In this document: positions 1 through 9,595 of the stretch, piece after piece
How the letters are laid out: every line of letters begins with the position of its first letter
Position numbering within the stretch: the stretch's first letter is position 1
Origin: Eleusine coracana subsp. coracana
Taxonomy: Eukaryota > Streptophyta > Magnoliopsida > Poales > Poaceae
Direction of reading: 5' to 3'
Length of the DNA stretch: 64,000 nucleotides
Assembly (NCBI GenBank): GCA_032690845.1
Contig: CM064425.1
Coordinates: 34,808,240 to 34,872,239, forward strand
Made by a program: the position numbers and the translations under genes
Notes under the pieces: generated by a model
Seen by the model: only the letters and a program-made list of their open reading frames with translations
The model's database searches: none
Told to the model about the DNA's origin: nothing

Positions 1-1352
1 AAAACAGCACGCAAATGATCTAAATGCTCATTCATGGATTTGCTGTATATAAGGATATCATCAAAATAGACAACAACAAATATTCCAATGAAAGACCGAA
101 GAACTTCATTCATTAAGCGCATAAAAGTGCTAGGAGCATTAGACAATCCAAACGGCATAACCAACCATTCATACAAGCCAAATTTAGTTTTAAAAGTCGT
201 TTTCCATTCATCTCCTAATTTCATTCTTATTTGATGGTAACCACTACGTAAATCAACCTTAGAGAAAATTGTGGCACCACTAAGTTCATCAAGCATATCA
301 TCAAGGCGTGGTATAGGATATCGATAACGAATTGTAATATTGTTAATTGCACGACAATCTACACACATACGCCAAGAACCATCTTTCTTAGGAACAAGCA
401 AAACAGGAACCGAACAAGGGCTGAGAGACTCACGAATGTAACCTTTATCAAGCAATGCCTGCACTTGACGCTGAATTTCTTTCGTCTCCTCAGGATTTGT
501 GCGGTACGGGGCGCGATTAGGAAGCTGTGCGCCTAGAATTAAATCAATCTGATGTTCTATGCCACGAATAGGAGGATGACCCGGTGGCAATTCAGTGGGG
601 AAAACATCTTTATAGACCTGCAAAAGGTTAGCAACAGCAGGAGGAATATGCAACATAGGCGCCTCATCTAGTGAAACAAGCATACGAGAGCAAACTAGCG
701 CATAGCAAAGCATATTAGCATCATGTAATTCATCAAAATCAGCACGTGTAGCAAGCACGATAGGGTTATTCAATTTGATCTCATGTTGAACAGGTGCAAC
801 AGGAGGCGATGTAACCAATTTTGCAGCTTTTGTCGCTCGAGCAATATCATCTTTAAGAACTTGTTCAGGTGTCATAGGATGAATAACAATTTTCTGACCC
901 TTGAACATGAAGGAATAATGATTGGAGCGACCATGATGAACACTATCAACATCATATTGCCAAGGACGGCCAAGCAACAAAGAGCATGCTTCCATTGGAA
1001 CAACATCACAATCTACAAAATCAGAATAGGCGCCAAGAGAGAAAGGAACACGTACCGAGCGCGTTACCTTTATTTTGCCGCCATCATTAAGCCATTGAAC
1101 GTGATAAGGATGTGGATGCTTCCTTGTTGGCAATGACAACTGCTCCACCAAGGTCGTACTAGCCAAATTATTGCAACTGCCACCATCGATGATTATACGG
1201 ACCGCTCGTTCTTGCACAACGCCTTTGATATGAAAAATGTTGTGGCGCTGATGCTTTTCATCCTGAACGACCTGTGTACTAAGAACACGCTGCACAACAA
1301 GAGTGGCATACCTGTCGGCGGCACTAGAGTCGACATGAAGCTCCGTATTATC
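1..1352 (-). CDS. CRM-A protease and reverse transcriptase, partial (A1)
   Basis: Read on the minus strand from 1352, this continues the A1 gag frame that stops at the nested insertion (codons for DN at the target site). It encodes the gag C-terminal linker, the aspartic protease with IIDGGSCNNLAS (near 1190) and most of the reverse transcriptase. The RT shows VDLRSGYHQIRM, MPFGLSNAPSTFMRLMNEV and the catalytic YFDDILIYS near 40-75. The protease would cut the polyprotein and the RT would copy element RNA into cDNA in cytoplasmic particles. I see no stop in this stretch. The frame is open at the window edge, so RNase H and integrase are not visible. There is no start codon of its own: it belongs to the A1 polyprotein. 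Confidence 0.85.
1348..1352. repeat. Target-site duplication TTATC, left copy (A2)
   Basis: TTATC directly precedes the LTR at 1353 and recurs at 5189-5193 directly after the LTR end at 5188. The two copies frame the nested element A2. Five bases is the usual duplication length for Ty3/gypsy integrases. Confidence 0.9.
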
Positions 1353-1992
1353 TGATAGGTGTAGAGTGCCCGATCTTTCGGCGAGTGGATATAACTTCGA
1401 TTTGGTGGATGTGGACCCTCACGATCCGACTACGACGAGCAAGTCGAAGCGCCAATGCAATCGCTGAACCAACTTCCGGAGGATATTAACCTTGCGGTAA
1501 ACAAGATCAACCTGATCACGAGGATCAATTCTTGCGCGCAATCGAAGAACGAGCAAGAATTAGAGGCGAGCAATCTGATGTATTGCACGAAGGTGGAGTT
1601 CTGAATTCACGTCGAGAGACGGATGTATAGCTAAGCTAAACTTAAAACAAAACTCGAAGATTACAAGGGGCGCAGCCCTTGACTATATAGGGGGAAGACG
1701 AGGCATCTAGGGCCGGCTGAAGTGGAGAGGCACGCGGTGGAGAGGGAGTCGTACGACTTGGGCCACGTGGGCCTTCGGGCGACATCATCCTGGGCCGTCG
1801 TTCCTTAGCATCAAAACCGTCTTCAATTCCTGGGCTCGAGCTCTAGTGATTGGGCCCTTGTACGTCGTCGTCTCGTTAGAAGATGGATCCGTAACTCGAG
1901 GAGGCGCGACGACGAGAGGTGGAGGCGTGACAGCTTGGTTTAGCGCGCCATCTTCCGTCGTCATTATTCGTATGTCGTTGATGTCCTCATCA
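1353..1992 (-). repeat. CRM-A LTR, 3' LTR of A2
   Basis: 640 bp. On the minus strand it begins TGATGAGGACATCA and ends CTACACCTATCA. It contains the TATA box (plus-strand GACTATATAG near 1681) and the LTR-encoded polyprotein tail. Confidence 0.93.
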
Positions 1993-3488
1993 CCAAGAGA
2001 GAAAGGAACACGTACCGAGCGCGTTACCTTTATTTTGCCGCCATCATTAAGCCATTGAACGTGATAAGGATGTGGATGCTTCCTTGTTGGCAATGACAAC
2101 TGCTCCACCAAGGTCGTACTAGCCAAATTGTTGCAACTGCCACCATCGATGATTATACGCACCGCTCGTTCTTGCACAACGCCTTTGATATGAAAAATGT
2201 TGTGGCGCTGATGCTTTTCATCCTGAACGACCTGTGTACTAAGAACACGCTGCACAACAAGAGTTGCATACCTGTCGGCGGCACTAGAGTCGATATGAAG
2301 CTCCGTATTATCTACATGATTAGTGGCAAGCATACTGTGCTGAATATCCTCAGAATCACTAGCAGAAGAATACCCACCGTCGTCACGAATCAACATAGTT
2401 CGTTTATTTGGACAATCGCGTATCACATGACCAAATCCTCGGCAACGGTGACACTGAATATCACGAGCTCGTCCAGACGACGAGGAGGACGGCACGATCG
2501 AGGCAGATTTGGCCGTGGATGGAGCACTCGACCTGGACGTGGTCGAGGAGTGGTCGCGCGACGTGGAAGGAGGTGTCGGCCGTGGAGCTGAAGGCGTCTT
2601 GGACCCAACAAAAATGTTAGGTCTTGACGAAGATTGTCGATCCTGCACTTCACGTTCAGCTTTACAAGCATATTCAAATAAGGTGGTCATATCATCATAA
2701 TGCTTATAATCAAGAATGTTCTGAATGTCACGATTTAACCCACCCCTAAAGCGAGCCATAGCAGCATCATCTAGTTCAACTAAACCACAGCGAATCATAC
2801 CCTTTTGCAAAGCTTGATAATAATCCTCTACGGAAAGTGAACCTTGTTGAAAACACTGCATTTGATTAAGCAAATCTCTAGCATAATATGACGGCACAAA
2901 ACGATGACGCATAGCAGCTTTTAATGCCGTCCAAGTGGCTGGAATATTATCAGGATATCTTTGTCTATACTCACGCCACCAAAGTAAAGCAAATTCAGTA
3001 AATTCACTAATAGAAGCTTTAACTTGTAAATTAGCAGGAATATCATGGCATGCAAATTTTTGTTCAACCTCTAATTCCCAATCAAGATAAGCACCCGGAT
3101 CATATTTGCCATTAAAAGTGGGAATACGAAATTTTATTTTGGCAAAAGAATCATTAATAGGAACACGTACCCTACGAGCACGACCACGGCGATTGTCATC
3201 GTCCTGCTCGGTGTCGGCGCCGTAGTCACGTGCATGTTGCAACTCCGTGAGCTGTGTCGTCATGGTCCCAAGCTGCATCGACATGGCCTCAAGACGAGTC
3301 ATGATCGTCACGAGCGTGGTGCGGGCAGCCGTATCAGCGAGGTCCAGTTGATCAAAACGCTCATTCGACGAAGTGACCGTAGAGTCAAGTCTCTCGTGCA
3401 TCGTCTTCATGTCGTTTTGTAGACCGTCAACCTGTGCCTGGACATCCTGGAGGGTGAGCTCCTCCGACTTCGAGCTGTTTTCTGCCAT
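1785..3488 (-). CDS. CRM-A gag with protease fragment fused to LTR tail (567 aa)
   Basis: Starts MAENSSKSEEL at the conserved gag start, found in the same place in every CRM-A copy. Residues 1-90 form a heptad-like helical region, probably a coiled coil. Residues 110-285 are the retrotransposon gag (capsid) domain. A CCHC zinc knuckle, CHRCRGFGHVIRDC, lies near 346-359 and would bind element RNA. The protease motif IIDGGSCNNLAS lies near 446. At residue 499 (VPFSLG) the frame passes straight into LTR sequence (DEDINDIRIM) and ends with the 68-residue LTR tail. RT, RNase H and integrase are absent. This is an uninterrupted gag-type frame whose fusion is in frame. Whether it is translated is unknown. 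Confidence 0.85.
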   Translation of the reverse strand: MAENSSKSEELTLQDVQAQVDGLQNDMKTMHERLDSTVTSSNERFDQLDLADTAARTTLVTIMTRLEAMSMQLGTMTTQLTELQHARDYGADTEQDDDNRRGRARRVRVPINDSFAKIKFRIPTFNGKYDPGAYLDWELEVEQKFACHDIPANLQVKASISEFTEFALLWWREYRQRYPDNIPATWTALKAAMRHRFVPSYYARDLLNQMQCFQQGSLSVEDYYQALQKGMIRCGLVELDDAAMARFRGGLNRDIQNILDYKHYDDMTTLFEYACKAEREVQDRQSSSRPNIFVGSKTPSAPRPTPPSTSRDHSSTTSRSSAPSTAKSASIVPSSSSSGRARDIQCHRCRGFGHVIRDCPNKRTMLIRDDGGYSSASDSEDIQHSMLATNHVDNTELHIDSSAADRYATLVVQRVLSTQVVQDEKHQRHNIFHIKGVVQERAVRIIIDGGSCNNLASTTLVEQLSLPTRKHPHPYHVQWLNDGGKIKVTRSVRVPFSLGDEDINDIRIMTTEDGALNQAVTPPPLVVAPPRVTDPSSNETTTYKGPITRARAQELKTVLMLRNDGPG

Positions 3489-4548
3489 AGAAACACAAGC
3501 AATACAAAAAGCGGGATCCTACAACGAGAGGTGAGTGGTGGGTGAAAAGCTCAATCAAAAAGCTGTTATCAAATTCTTACCCGTCCTTACCAAGCACGCA
3601 AGCGTGAACTGCAACCACAGGTAAAACCGGTGGAAGATTGGAAGAGCGATTGCGTGGTGAAACAAAAACCTGCTCGTAGTAGAAAATTTGTGGGGCTAGG
3701 AGGCTGCACTCAATACAAGGGTTAGCACAATTCAAACAATAACTGCAAAGCTGAATAATGGTGCTAAACGCGTAAAGATTGCTGCCGGTACAAGTGCAAG
3801 AGGAAGGAAAAAGGATCAAAACAAAGTGCAGCAAGAACGCGTCGCCAGTGTTGCTCGGCCGCTCTTTTTATTTTCTCTTTTTTTTTCCTTTCTTTTTTTT
3901 CTCTGTTTTTTTTCTTTTTTTTCTCTTTTTTTTAATACTTTTTGCTAAAAATATAAACAATGAGACCTCAAATAAGCAATTAAGCACAAGCACTTTTTTT
4001 TTGAGGCAGGGGTAGAACGGTAATAAAAAGATGCTCTCCCTCTCTCTCTCTCTAGAGTAGGAACAAACGAAACCGAGCAGAAACAAACACAGGGCGAGGC
4101 GAGCGGGTCACGACGTAACCGAGTAGGACTCGATCAGCGAGGCGAGCGGGACACACGAAACCGAACAGAACTAAACTTCCGGAGAGAGGCGAGCGGGTCA
4201 CGACGTAATCGAGTAGGACTCGATCAGCGAGGCGGTGATTGACCCGGACTCACGGTGCAGCGGAAGAACTTGGCAAGCGAGACGGGATAAACAGATGCGG
4301 CGGAAAGCAAACTGTGGTGGTGAAAACACGCGGCACGGCGGAAGGATACGACGATGATAGGAAGAAAACGATGAAACACAGTGTACCAGCAACGATCAAA
4401 AGCGAGAGCACAAAAACTCAACAACGCAAATTATTGAACGAAAGTGCGAGGCTCAAAACCGTACTGGGGTAAACTTTTTTTTTTGTAATTTTCGGTTTAT
4501 GTGGACTTGGATAAAACTCACTGAGAAACACTGGAATCTGATATCACT
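3489..4548 (-). other. CRM-A untranslated leader of A2 with PBS
   Basis: Region between the 5' LTR and the gag start. The primer binding site is at 4533-4546 (minus strand TGATATCAGATTCC, two bases from the LTR), one base off the TGGTATCAGA typical of initiator-Met tRNA priming. The leader holds partial copies of a 43-bp repeat (about 4090-4235) and a long polypyrimidine tract on the plus strand (about 3866-3935). Just before the gag start lies a candidate 62-72 nt intron with GTAAG and TTGTAG ends. Confidence 0.8.
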
Positions 4549-5188
4549 TGATAGGTGTAGAGTGCCCGATCTTTTGGCGAGTGGAGATAACTTCGATTTG
4601 GTGGATGTCGACCCTCACGATCCGACTACAACGAGCAAGTCGAAGCGCCAATGCAATCGCTGAACCAACTTCCGGAGGATATTAACCTTGCGGTAAACAA
4701 GATCAACCTGATCACGAGGATCAATTCTTGCGCGCAATCGAAGAACGAGCAAGAATTAGAGGCGAGCAATCTGATGTATTGCACGAAGGTGGAGTTCTGA
4801 ATTCACGTCGAGAGACGGATGTATAGCTAAGCTAAACTTAAAACAAAACTCAAAGATTACAAGGGGCGCAGCCCTTGACTATATAGGGTGAGGACGAGGC
4901 ATCTAGGGCCGGCTGAAGTGGAGAGGCACGCGGTGGAGAGGGAGTCGTACGACTTGGGCCACGTGGGCCTTCGGGCGACATCATCCTGGGCCGTCGTTCC
5001 TTAGCATCAAAACCGTCTTCAATTCCTGGGCTCGAGCTCTAGTGATTGGGCCCTTGTACGTCGTCGTCTCGTTAGAAAATGGATCCGTAACTCGAGGAGG
5101 CGCGACGACGAGAGGTGGAGGCGTGACAGCTTGGTTTGGCGCGCCATCTTCCGTCGTCATTATTCGTATGTCGTTGATGTCCTCATCA
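4549..5188 (-). repeat. CRM-A LTR, 5' LTR of A2
   Basis: 640 bp, TG...CA ends, followed on the minus strand by AG and the PBS. It is flanked at 5189-5193 by TTATC, the right target-site duplication. It differs from its partner LTR at several positions (for example GTCGAC here versus GTGGAC there). Confidence 0.93.
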
Positions 5189-6369
5189 TTATCTGCATGA
5201 TTAGTGGCAAGCATAGTCTGCTGAATATCCTCAGAATCACTAGCAGAAGAATACCCACCATCGTCACGAATCAGCATAGTTCGTTTATTTGGACAATCGC
5301 GTATCACATGACCAAATCCTCGGCAACGGTGACACTGAATATCACGAGCTCGTCCAGACGACGAGGAGGACGGCACGAACGAGGCAGATTTGGCCGTGGA
5401 TGGAGCACTCGACCTGGACGTGGTCGAGGAGTGGTCGCGCGACGTGGAAGGAGGTGTCGGCCGTGGAGCTGAAGGCGTCTTGGACCCTACAAAAATGTTA
5501 GGTCTGGACGAAGATTGTCGATCCTGCACTTCACGTTCAGCTTTACAAGCATATTCAAATAAGGTGGTCATATCATCATAATGCTTATAATCAAGAATGT
5601 TCTGAATGTCACGATTTAACCCACCCCTAAAGCGAGCCATAGCAGCATCATCCAGTTCAACTAAACCACAACGAATCATACCCTTTTGCAAAGCTTGATA
5701 ATAATCCTCTACGGAAAGTGAACCTTGTTGAAAACACTGCATTTGATTAAGCAAATCTCTAGCATAATATGACGGCACAAAACGATGACGCATAGCAGCT
5801 TTTAATGCCGTCCAAGTGGCTGGAATATTATCAGGATATCTTTGTCTGTACTCACGCCACCAAAGTAAAGCAAATTCAGTAAATTCACTAATAGCAGCTT
5901 TAACTTGTAAATTAGTAGGAATATCATGGCATGCAAATTTTTGTTCAACCTCTAATTCCCAATCAAGATAAGCACCCGGATCATATTTGCCATTAAAAGT
6001 GGGAATACGAAATTTTATTTTGGCAAAAGAATCATTAATAGGAACACGTACCCTACGAGCACGACCACGGCGATTGTCGTCGTCCTGCTCGGTGTCGGCG
6101 CCGTAGTCACGTGCATGTTGCAACTCCGTAAGCTGCGTCGTCATGGTCCCAAGCTGCATCGACATGGCCTCAAGACGAGTCATGATCGTCGCGAGCGTGG
6201 TGCGGGCAGTCGTATCAGCAAGGTCCAGTTGATCAAAACGCTCATTCGACGAAGTGACCGTAGAGTCAAGTCTCTCGTGCATCGTCTTCATGTCATTTTG
6301 TAGACCGTCAACCTGTGCCTGGACATCCTGGAGGGTGAGCTCCTCCGACTTCGAGCTGTTTTCTGCCAT
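4981..6369 (-). CDS. CRM-A gag of A1, running into nested LTR (462 aa)
   Basis: Starts MAENSSKSEEL. The first 394 residues are A1 gag: helical N-terminus, gag domain (about 110-285) and zinc knuckle CHRCRGFGHVIRDC (about 346-359). The nested A2 copy entered after the codons for NHADN, so the frame continues into the A2 LTR as DEDINDIRIM and ends with the 68-residue tail. The native continuation of A1 gag-pol is at 1352-1. The insertion thus produced a stop-terminated gag-LTR-tail frame that keeps the capsid domain and zinc knuckle and lacks protease. Confidence 0.85.
   Translation of the reverse strand: MAENSSKSEELTLQDVQAQVDGLQNDMKTMHERLDSTVTSSNERFDQLDLADTTARTTLATIMTRLEAMSMQLGTMTTQLTELQHARDYGADTEQDDDNRRGRARRVRVPINDSFAKIKFRIPTFNGKYDPGAYLDWELEVEQKFACHDIPTNLQVKAAISEFTEFALLWWREYRQRYPDNIPATWTALKAAMRHRFVPSYYARDLLNQMQCFQQGSLSVEDYYQALQKGMIRCGLVELDDAAMARFRGGLNRDIQNILDYKHYDDMTTLFEYACKAEREVQDRQSSSRPNIFVGSKTPSAPRPTPPSTSRDHSSTTSRSSAPSTAKSASFVPSSSSSGRARDIQCHRCRGFGHVIRDCPNKRTMLIRDDGGYSSASDSEDIQQTMLATNHADNDEDINDIRIMTTEDGAPNQAVTPPPLVVAPPRVTDPFSNETTTYKGPITRARAQELKTVLMLRNDGPG
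5189..5193. repeat. Target-site duplication TTATC, right copy (A2)
   Basis: Second copy of the duplication at 1348-1352. It lies between the end of the A2 5' LTR and the A1 gag sequence. Confidence 0.9.
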
Positions 6370-7378
6370 AGAAACACAAGCAATACAAAAAGCGGGATCC
6401 TACAACGAGAGGTGAGTGGTGGGTGAAAAGCTCAATCAAAAAGCTGTTATCAAATTCTTACCCGTCCTTACCAAGCACGCAAGCGTGAACTGCAACCACA
6501 GGTAAAACCGGTGGAAGATTGGAAGAGCGATTGCGTGGTGAAACAAAAACCTGCTCGTAGTAGAAAATTTGTGGGGCTAGGAGGCTGCACTCAATACAAG
6601 GGTTAGCACAATTCAAACAATAACTGCAAAGCTGAATAATGGTGCTAAACGCGTAAAGATTGCTGCCGGTACAAGTGCAAGAGGAAGGAAAAAGGATCAA
6701 AACAAAGTGCAGCAAGAACGCGTCGCCAGTGTTGCTCGGACGCTCTTTTTTTTCCTTTCTTTTTTTTCCTTTCTTTTTTTTTCTCTGTTTTTTTTCTTTT
6801 TTTTTCTCTTTTTTTAATACTTTTTGCTGAAAATATAAACAATGAGACCTCAAATAAGCAATTAAGCACAAGCACTTTTTTTTTGAGGCAGGGGTAGAAC
6901 GGTAATAAAAAGATACTCTCCCTCTCTCTCTCTCTAGAGTAGGAACAAACGAAACCGAGCAGAAACAAACACAGGGCGAGGCGAGCGGGTCACGACGTAA
7001 CCGAGTAGGACTCGATCAGCGAGGCGAGCGGGACACACGAAACCGAACAGAACTAAACACAGGGCGAGGCGAGCGGGTCACGACGTAATCGAGTAGGACT
7101 CGATCAGCGAGGCGGGGTAAACAGATGCGGCGGAAAGCAAACTGTGGTGGTGAAAACACGCGGCACGGCGGAAGGATACGACGATGATAGGAAGAAAACG
7201 ATGAAACACAGTATACCAGCAACGATCAAAAGCGAAAGCACAAAAACTCAACAACGCAAATTATTGAACGAAAGTGCGAGGCTCAAAACCGTACTGGGGT
7301 AAACTTTTTTTTTTGTAGTTTTTGGTTTATGTGGACTTGGATAAAACTCACCGAGAAACACTGGAATCTGATACCACT
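6370..7378 (-). other. CRM-A untranslated leader of A1 with PBS
   Basis: About 1.0 kb between the 5' LTR and the gag start. The PBS is at 7363-7376 (minus strand TGGTATCAGATTCC), two bases from the LTR; its first ten bases fit initiator-Met tRNA priming. The leader contains the polypyrimidine tract (about 6745-6820), 43-bp repeat units (about 6975-7110) and the candidate intron ends near gag. No coding region is supported. Confidence 0.8.
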
Positions 7379-8018
7379 TGATAGGTGTAGAGTGCCCGAT
7401 CTTTCGGCGAGTGGAGATAACTTCGATTTGGTGGATGTCGACCCTCACGATCCGACTACGACGAGCAAGTCGAAGCGCCAATGCAATCGCTGAACCAACT
7501 TCCGGAGGATATTAACCTTGCGGTAAACAAGATCAACCTGATCACGAGGATCAATTCTTGCCCGCAATCGAAGAACGAGCAAGAATTAGAGGTGAGCAGT
7601 CTGATGTATTGGACGAAGGTGGAGTTCTGAATTCACGTCGAGAGACGGATGTATAGCTAAGCTAAACTTAAAACAAAACTCGAAGATTACAAGGGGCGCA
7701 GCCCTTGACTATATAGGGGGAGGACGAGGCATCTAGGGCCGGCTGAAGTGGAGAGGCGCGCGGTGGAGAGGGAGTCGTGCGACTTGGGCCACGTGGGCCT
7801 TCGGGCGACATCATCCTGGGCCGTCGTTCCTTAGCATCAAAACCGTCTTCAATTCCTGGGCTCGAGCTCTAGTGATTGGGCCCTTGTACGTCGTCGTCTC
7901 GTTAGAAGATGGATTCGTAACTCGAGGAGGCGCGACGATGAGAGGTGGAGGCGTGACAGCTTGGTTTGGCGCGCCATCTTCCGTCGTCATTATTCATATG
8001 TCGTTGATGTCCTCATCA
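7379..8018 (-). repeat. CRM-A LTR, 5' LTR of A1
   Basis: 640 bp with the standard ends, followed by PBS on the minus strand. On the plus strand its right neighbour is CRM-B LTR sequence starting TACGTTCTTC. Confidence 0.93.
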
Positions 8019-8824
8019 TACGTTCTTCGCTATATGTTACATTTGAGAATGGTTTGCTACCCAATGATTATTTTATGATTAGAAACCATGGAGAGGACCA
8101 GAGATGATGGGAGAAGGAGTTGGGAACGTGGAGGACCAGCAATGGCTTGGAAGCCAAAGTGGAGGCCCAATCAAAACCGACTTCGAGTCTGTTTCCCCAG
8201 GACCAGTCTGCACTAAAACAGTCACCCAGGACGCATACGGACTCGGACTTGGATGTTCTACATATGCACAGAAAGACAAGGAGAAGACCTTTCTAATGCC
8301 TCTGGCCTCATATCAAAATTCATCCGGAGTCATCGGGAATCGTTGAAACAAGAGATAGTCCAGAATCTGTGTCGGTGCTGCGTCGCCTATTTTTGGCCTT
8401 TGGGCTTTGTATCTAGTTGAGCCTAATTAGGGGCGCGTCCAGAGGGTCTTGCACGACCCTAGGGTCTTTATATACAGCCGCCACTGCACCATTAGGGTTT
8501 GGGGTTTTGCTTAGATCAATTCTGTTCATAAACAGTTTCGCCGTTCATCGGTTTGTGAGACCCCAACTTCGAGAGTTTAATCATACATCTGCAATTGTGT
8601 TGCATTCTTCGTTGTTCTTGCTTATGTTCTTGATTCGCAGGCAGGGATTAGCCTTCTCGGCCAGGTCAATCGTCTTTGGACGGTTGATAACCAGAGGAGC
8701 CGTCGTGCTGCGATTGCGGGGTTTAGAACGTGCTGTTCTGAAGCCGAATCGATTTGTGTGTCGTCTCCGACCAAATCAACTTACCAAGAACCTTTCGGAA
8801 GATCGGGAATACTTGTTCACATCA
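8019..8824 (+). repeat. CRM-B LTR 1, 5'-truncated
   Basis: Aligns with CRM-B LTR 2 from about its base 112 onward and ends TTGTTCACATCA before AG plus the PBS. The missing start lies across the A1 insertion, off the left edge. It contains TGGGCT (8401-8406), TTTATATA (8467-8474) and TTAGGGTTT (8492-8500). Confidence 0.88.
8401..8500 (+). promoter_or_regulatory. CRM-B LTR promoter: site II, TATA box, telo-box
   Basis: TGGGCT at 8401-8406 fits the plant site II element, TTTATATA at 8467-8474 is a TATA box, and TTAGGGTTT at 8492-8500 is a telo-box. Site II plus telo-box is known from ribosomal protein and cell-proliferation promoters in plants. That it drives this LTR is inference. The same arrangement recurs in the other CRM-B and CRM-C LTRs. 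Confidence 0.5.
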
Positions 8825-9595
8825 AGTGGTAATCAGAGCTTCAGGTGCACCGTCAGGTTCGCACTACCCTTTAGTGTTGTTTTCGTGTTCTTCCTATCGT
8901 CCATAGAAAATACAAAAAAAAAAAAATTCCCTCGCCCATAACCACGTGTTTAGCCTTTGCATATTTCAATTTCAGAGTCCGTAGTGTTGAGTTTGTGCCC
9001 TAGTTCTTGTTTAGTTGCTGGTTTAGTTTTGTGTTTTTGTCGTCAGTAGTGTTTCCCTTGCAACCCTAGCCGCCATCCCCTTCACCATCCTCGGTTTTGT
9101 CGGTTTTGTGTGCTAGGGTTGATTGATCAACACGCCCACCCTAATCCCACCCTAAACCTACCCTCACAACCTCGGACCAATTTTCACATATTCCACTTTC
9201 CGCTGCATCCACCTCGCCAAAAATAATTAAAAAATCCCTACCCGACCCCAAGCTGACTCGGGTTTCACTCAAACTCCCGGTTTCTTCATAACCGATTCCG
9301 ACACCCCTTCGGTAAAACGGCCATAACTTTTCGCTCGGTTGTCCGTTTTGGCTGAAATTTTTACAGGAGATTCTTGACAAAAAGTTGAGCATACCCATCT
9401 TCATATTCAGAGAATATATTCTCTTGTGGAGAAGAAGCAAGCCAGGATTGAATACCTCAAGGCCGAAACTTTTGGTAAGTCCCTAACATCTTGTGCATTC
9501 AAACTTCTCCTTTTAGAGGTATTGACTTGTTGTCATCAGTTACCGGCGAGCAGCTTTCCCAAGCCAGAAGGCAAATTGAGAAGCTGCAGACCGAC
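8825..9595 (+). other. CRM-B leader 1 with PBS
   Basis: PBS at 8827-8839 (TGGTAATCAGAGC), two bases after the LTR. An A-rich run follows near 8909, then about 500 bp with no convincing coding sequence. The leader includes CGGCCATAACTTTTCGCTCGG, a phrase I associate with grass CRM leaders from memory. It ends at GACCGAC directly before TGATGAGG, with no polypurine tract. Confidence 0.75.

Larger units (their letters stand above)
1353..5188 (-). mobile_element. Nested, internally deleted CRM-A copy A2
   Basis: Complete insertion of 3,836 bp with two 640-bp LTRs (1353-1992 and 4549-5188), a PBS, and the 5-bp duplication TTATC. The internal region (1993-4548) carries the leader, gag and a protease fragment. 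All RT, RNase H and integrase sequence and the polypurine tract are missing. The internal sequence stops exactly at the first base of the 3' LTR. A copy without a polypurine tract should not be able to prime plus-strand DNA. The deletion therefore probably followed insertion, by a second insertion in the protease region and recombination between LTRs. Confidence 0.88.
1..8018 (-). mobile_element. CRM-A copy A1 (Ty3/gypsy, CRM clade), 5' part
   Basis: Minus-strand LTR retrotransposon. Its 5' LTR is 7379-8018, its leader with PBS 6370-7378, its gag starts at 6369, and its protease and RT continue at 1352-1 after a nested copy at 1353-5188. The 3' half lies beyond the left edge. The right flank (8019 on) is the interior of a CRM-B LTR, so A1 inserted into CRM-B. 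The expected duplication would be TACGT, but the left flank is outside the window. Clade assignment rests on the gag and pol sequence, on the LTR start TGATGAGGACATCA and on the frame entering the LTR. Confidence 0.9.

Noticed and set aside
783..1136. 117-residue frame on the plus strand, repeated in many copies
   Set aside because: Antisense shadow of the protease region; repeated only because the element is repeated, and no known motif.
3577..3834. Leader frame ending VHACVLGKDG, present in all CRM-A leaders
   Set aside because: Conserved only as part of the leader, length varies with the A/T tract, and it ends at the candidate splice donor. Kept as leader, not gene.
8417..8941. 174-residue frame in the CRM-B LTR (MSLIRGASRGSC...), repeated in other LTRs
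   Set aside because: Spans TATA-downstream LTR, LTR end and PBS. Conservation follows the LTR, and it carries no recognisable domain.
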